Positions 59,731 to 64,000 of a DNA stretch of 64,000 nt are shown one piece after another. The stretch's first letter is position 1. Every line of letters begins with the position of its first letter. This DNA is from Vanilla planifolia (Eukaryota; Streptophyta; Magnoliopsida; Asparagales; Orchidaceae), in contig CM043877.1 in assembly GCA_023846275.1 (NCBI GenBank), forward strand, positions 17,528,607 to 17,592,606, read 5' to 3'. The translations under genes and the position numbers were made by a program. Under the pieces are notes generated by a model. The model worked only from the letters and a program-made list of their open reading frames with translations, did no database searches and was not told the origin of the DNA.

Positions 59731-59865
59731 TGTGATCATCTCAACAAAACATCCAATTGGTGTTGTTTGAGGTTTTGTTTTGCATTATTATTGAAGAACT
59801 TTTCATTTGTAGTTAGTGCTTTGCTTTGTTATGAGTGATGCGATTTGCTACTGTGTTTTTGTCTT
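59731..59865. repeat. Dispersed direct repeat near the window end, copy 1
   Basis: It shares catccaattggtgtt and gctttgttatgagtgatg (gcgatg in copy 2) with 63839-63975. Its right end abuts the gypsy-family LTR. Confidence 0.65.
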
Positions 59866-60890
59866 TTTGAAGAGGGGAAAAATGGCCATAATACCTACCC
59901 TGCACAATGCATCGTTCCATGCATCATATTTTGTTTGTATCTTGACACCATGGCCATATGGGAATAAAGGGAAGAGAAATGCTTCATTTGCACCTTAGAA
60001 CCTCTATCACTTGAGAATAAAGAAGAAGATTAATCTAGCTCGGATTTGGTGTCCTTGGTTGGAATTAGCTACAAGAAGAGGACCTTATGAGCTTGATCAA
60101 GAGCATTTGACCTGCAACAACACAGAATCTCCTTCTTTCTCAGAGAAATTGCTCAAAAACCTTAATTTACTAAGAAGCCTCAAATTTCCATTTCCTCTTC
60201 CCACACCTCAATCTTCCTCTGACCGAAGGCCATTTCTGCATGCGACTTGGCCTTTTGGATACTCGAAAATCTGTATCCGCTGCCTCACAGTGAACAACTT
60301 GAAGGATTATTTTTGCTCGTGCCTCGCAGCAGCCTGGCACCTTAACTTATTCCTCTACTTGCGCTTCACATTGAATTGCCTGAAAGCTTATTTTTACTTG
60401 CACCTTGTTGCGAGATGCTCAAAGGCTCTTCTCTACCTGGGATTTAACACTACTGCTGCTGAAGTTTTTACTTTGTCCGGAGACCCTAATTTCTTTGTCT
60501 AGGATTTAACATTGTTATTTCTAAAGCTTTTTTCTCTGCTTGGGGACCATACTTTCCACTATTTAGATGCATTGGAAGCTGCTCGAATGCAGTGTAAGTT
60601 GCCTTGAATGCATTGGAAGCGACTTTAATGCATTATAAGCTGTAAAAGCATGTATAAGCTGCCTAAAGGCATTATAAGCTGCTTAAAAGCTTCATAAGCT
60701 GCTTGAAAGTCTCTTTTTTACCTAGCCTTCAACAATAAGTTATTCATAAGCTTTTATTAGCTACACAAAGGTATCCCTTACGAGATCAATCTCGTTGTTC
60801 GCATTTTAACTCCTACTACATTTTCAATAAGAGTAAGCTTGTTTAATCCCTTGAATTCTGTTTTTTGCATTGACAGTATTTTTGGAATCC
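59850..60890 (+). mobile_element. Probable solo LTR of the gypsy family seen at 25-31 kb
   Basis: It aligns by eye with the reverse complement of 25051-26092 over a similar length (about 1.04 kb). Shared parts are ggccataatacctacc at the start, caccttagaacctc, then a minisatellite of ataagctg/gcattataagctg words (60590-60715). The end has gagatcaatctcgttgttcgcatt, tttcaataagagtaagctt and gtttaatccc..tgaattctg. No Gag/Pol sequence follows, although tatttttgg after 60880 matches the start of the internal region. The 163-codon open frame at 60011-60502 lies inside the LTR and is probably incidental. Confidence 0.65.
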
Positions 60891-63097
60891 TTTAATACAA
60901 AATTATTTAACTTGCTATCGTGTTACATTTTGGTCCTGAATTTTTAAAGCATAATTTTTTATTTATTTAAGATGACTTGTTCTTAACACTCCAATCTGTA
61001 TTGTTTATTATTCTTAAGTTTGGGCTTTTATTTGCTTGTTAGGCTTGTCTCAAAGAAATTATTTTGAATTTTTTGAGAGCATTGTCTTAAAATCTATAAT
61101 AATCAACTTGTTTGTATTGTCCTGCATCACATAATTGTTTCATCATCTTTAAACTAGCAACCACTTTCCTATCCTAGAAAACATTTGGTGGGAAAAGCCC
61201 AAACTAGAATGTATGGGAATGCTTTTGCTGGTCATCACTACCTAACTTCCATTACAAACTCCCAAGCAACTTTGTTGGAGAAGTGATCTCACTTCATTGA
61301 AGAAAATTCTTTTTGTCAAAGAGGTTGTAATTTGTTGCTTCTTGACTTAGGATGATATTAATGGCATGAGCACTGCAAGGGGCTGATCAGATCCCATTGA
61401 ATCCCTGCAAACTCTTTCTTCCAAATAACTCGGCATGCATGCATGTTGGTTTCTTTTATTGGTAGAATCTGTTAAGGAAATGATTTTGAGTGGAGAACTA
61501 TTATACCATTTCGCTTTGTTGAATTTATGCACCTATGATTTATTCCCCTAGTTGTAGTTATGCAAGAGAATCATAAAGATTCAAAGAAAAGATGAAGTAA
61601 AATCTCAAATCCGCATAATTATTGTTACAAGATGACTGAGTAATTGGATAAACCATTTATATATAGGTTTAGGATTTTTTGGGAATTTGCAGGGGAGGTC
61701 TAAAGGTGTGTGGACAGGATAGTAAATTGTAGAATTTTAACTTTTGGTCAATGTTATGGGTAGTTTTGGTGGTTGTATATGCAAATAGAATTAGCAGCAT
61801 TATGCACGATAAGGTTGATTTATCATTTGGTCTAAATTGTGACCAAACTTGCATTTTGCTTTTGCTATTGTCTTTTCCCATGAGTGTGATGTGCCAGATA
61901 ATAACAATCTTCTAAAATGGCATGAGGCACATGTATAGCTCCTGCTAACAAATGGTTTACATATTAACATAATACAACTAATCTATTGTACCACATTAGC
62001 TATAAAAGTAGTATCAACATACACTTGCAATACTTATTGTGCAAAAAACCGGTGATTTTATTTTGGACCCATTTAGATGCACTTTTTTATATCTTTCATG
62101 ATATAATTGATATAATTTTATCATTTACTTCTTAGATTTATAAATCTAGTGAAATTCAAAATTCACAAGAAGATTTTATTCTTCTTAAAAAATGACAGAA
62201 CAAAATCTTGTTTCTTTTGAATCACCACCTCTTCAACTTGAATTTGTCATCACTGATTATAGTCTAGCAGCTTTTTTTATTGGATGTTGGTGAGTTGCTG
62301 CCAAAAAATCAATTTTTGGAATGTTAATCTCACACATCATCTAACAATAGATTTTAGTTTACTACATTTTTTTAACTTAGTGAATTCCACATAGAATTTG
62401 ATTTACGAACAACCTAATAACCCTTATCATATGGTAGCTTTGTCACGGGGCTTGGGCATCGACCTTAATTGTTTAACTCGTGCTCTTTTTATCTCTTTGT
62501 ACTTTAGATTTTTGTTATGTAATGAATGGTTTTTTTTCTTAATTTATTTGCAATGTATTGTCAATTTATATTCTAGAAAAATTGTGCTGGGGACAAGAAA
62601 GGTAGGGTCTTCAGTGGTTGAGTATTCATTCATGCAATTATTTTTTTTGGTGTTTGTCTCATTGATGTGATTGTCTTTTGGTATTTGTTGAAGAAGCCAT
62701 GGATAATCATTGGCAGATATGGCTTCTCCAGTTGCCATGTCTGGAAAGGTTCACTGAATTTCAGTTGTGCTTTTGTAATGAGGCTTAATACCTATTGGCA
62801 TGCTGGTGACTATATTGGTGCTCCTTGAACATAACTAGCATTAATGATTGAAGGGAATACATCAAAACTTCACTTAGCATTCTGACATGAGTAAATTGAA
62901 AGACTCTTTGTTGCTGTTATCATGCATTTCTGGTCTCTCATACTTTTTGGTAAAGACTACCCAGTCCAAAACTTCTATGAGTTTTATGATCATACTATAT
63001 AATAAGGGCTTGATTCCTTGATTATCCAAAATGAAAAATATAAGCTTTTAATTGCTTGTCGACAAGTTTTGTGAACCAAGATTTTTCATACATATTC

Positions 63098-63700
63098 ATG
63101 TGAAATCCTGTGTGATGCTTGTGGTCAAAAGAGCAGAATAATTGTTAAGTGATGTCTCAAAGGTAGAATCATTTGTACAAAGAGCAACTTCTATTAGGTT
63201 TTTTTATGTGAATCATATAAGAACGAGTGATCCTATATAAGAAAAAGTGATAAAGTTTTCGAACTATTTATAGAGGATTATGATCTTAAATGTCGATGTT
63301 CTTTTTTGGCGAGAAAACTATGAGGTTGATTTGGGATGACCAAAGCAAACAGTACGTCGACATTATGGATAGATTGTGACATAATGATACTCTTATAAAA
63401 TAGTGTTTGAAGACAAATCATGTGAGAGTTTGATGACATGTGATGCTCAGGACTAAAGAGGGCACAAAGCGATTGTCGGGTGAGATTTTAGAGGTAGAAT
63501 TATTTATGCAAAGAGAGGCTTGTGACAGATTTCTTAGTGAAGAGGCATAAGTATGAATAATCTTACATCAAAAGAAAAATGGAAGTTTTGGGTCATATAT
63601 ATAGGATTATGATTTTAAGATGTCGAGTTACTTTTTTGCTACAAAATTATGAGGTTCATATGAGAAAAAATATCTAGACATCTTGTGTCATTCTTGTCAT
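63098..63700. repeat. Diverged tandem duplication, about 320 bp, two copies
   Basis: Copy 1 starts at 63098 and copy 2 at 63419. Shared landmarks are tgtgatgct, gagg/aaggtagaatcatttgtac (RaattatttatgcaaagagaG in copy 2), taggattatgatttta and actatgaggtt. Copies are clearly diverged and no coding content is seen. Confidence 0.65.
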
Positions 63701-63838
63701 TGTGAATTTCAAAGCTCATTAGAAAAAAAATTGTATGATAGTTCATCATCTCTAGTGTATTGTTTAGAAATATAGTTTAGCGAATTTAAATTAGTATCAT
63801 TGATCGAGGATTTTAATTTTAAAAGGTCAAATTTGCCA

Positions 63839-63975
63839 TGTGTTCATCTAAGGAAAGCATCCAATTGGTGTTATTTGTACTGATGGCTGCTTTTTCATTG
63901 TTATTAAATAACTAATTTTTTATTGGTGCCTTGCTTTGTTATGAGCGATGTAATTTGTTGTTGTGTTGTTGTGTT
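63839..63975. repeat. Dispersed direct repeat near the window end, copy 2
   Basis: Diverged copy of 59731-59865 in the same orientation, about 4.1 kb away. Confidence 0.65.
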
Positions 63976-64000
63976 TTTGTGTTTGTGCTTGTAAAGACCT

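Larger units (their letters stand above)
54554..64000 (+). other. First coding intron of the GH43 gene, beyond the window end
   Basis: I looked for the next GH43 exon (a start like VDIIGVGCYSS, then WTWKNEG and RPKV motifs) on the plus strand and did not see it, so the intron is longer than 9.4 kb. Besides the elements listed separately, 54.65-55.6, 58.45-59.7 and 60.9-63.1 kb are AT-rich, with nothing I can name. Confidence 0.6.

Noticed and set aside
60011..60502. 163-codon plus-strand open frame
   Set aside because: It lies wholly inside the LTR-like segment, resembles no protein I know, and its composition follows the LTR.
62398..62670. 90-codon open frame, considered as a GH43 exon
   Set aside because: No GH43 blade motifs are present, and the only resemblance is length. 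It is mostly Leu/Phe-rich from AT-rich DNA.

Overview
This is nuclear DNA from a seed plant, very probably an angiosperm. The base composition is strongly AT-rich. Genes are split by canonical GT-AG introns, some longer than 10 kb. There is a plant L1-type LINE with an RNase H domain, together with Ty1/copia and Ty3/gypsy remnants. All three genes are plant types. I cannot name the species.

Three host genes are present. (1) A coiled-coil 'myosin heavy chain-like' protein lies on the minus strand. Its 5' UTR exon is near 43.8-43.95 kb and its start codon is at 43080. Fourteen coding exons can be followed down to 1978, where the gene appears to run off the left edge. About 1.36 kb of coding sequence is spread over 41 kb. 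(2) A complete ARL8-type small GTPase lies on the minus strand in six coding exons between 49869 and 45128. They splice to exactly 184 codons with every GTP-binding motif intact. (3) The 5' part of a Golgi-type GH43 glycoside hydrolase gene lies on the plus strand. It has a 5' leader exon near 53.2 kb and a coding exon from 54008 to 54553. The next exon is not in the window, so its first coding intron exceeds 9.4 kb.

Layout. 1-2 kb: probable intron at the edge. 2-6.5 kb: coiled-coil exons 9-15. 6.5-16.6 kb: intron 8, with two decayed LINE fragments separated by a probable solo copia LTR. 16.7-24.4 kb: intron 7, with a younger, visibly GC-richer LINE at 19.3-24.0 kb. 24.7-40.1 kb: intron 5, with a decayed gypsy element (two LTRs), a four-copy tandem array of about 540 bp and a decayed copia element. 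40.5-43.0 kb: intron 2, with a three-copy tandem array of about 380 bp. 45.1-50.1 kb: ARL8. 50.1-52.9 kb: AT-rich intergenic DNA between divergent promoters. 53.2-64.0 kb: GH43 gene and its intron, with a foldback hairpin element, an LTR of the same family as the 25-31 kb gypsy element, and several dispersed duplications.

The three genes do not form a shared pathway: one is a coiled-coil protein, one a small GTPase of membrane traffic and one a wall-glycan enzyme. I found no convincing novel system. The most interesting features are the long hairpin, the intron-resident tandem arrays, the LINE whose nonsense codons all fit C-to-T decay, and a spliced upstream ORF in the GH43 leader.
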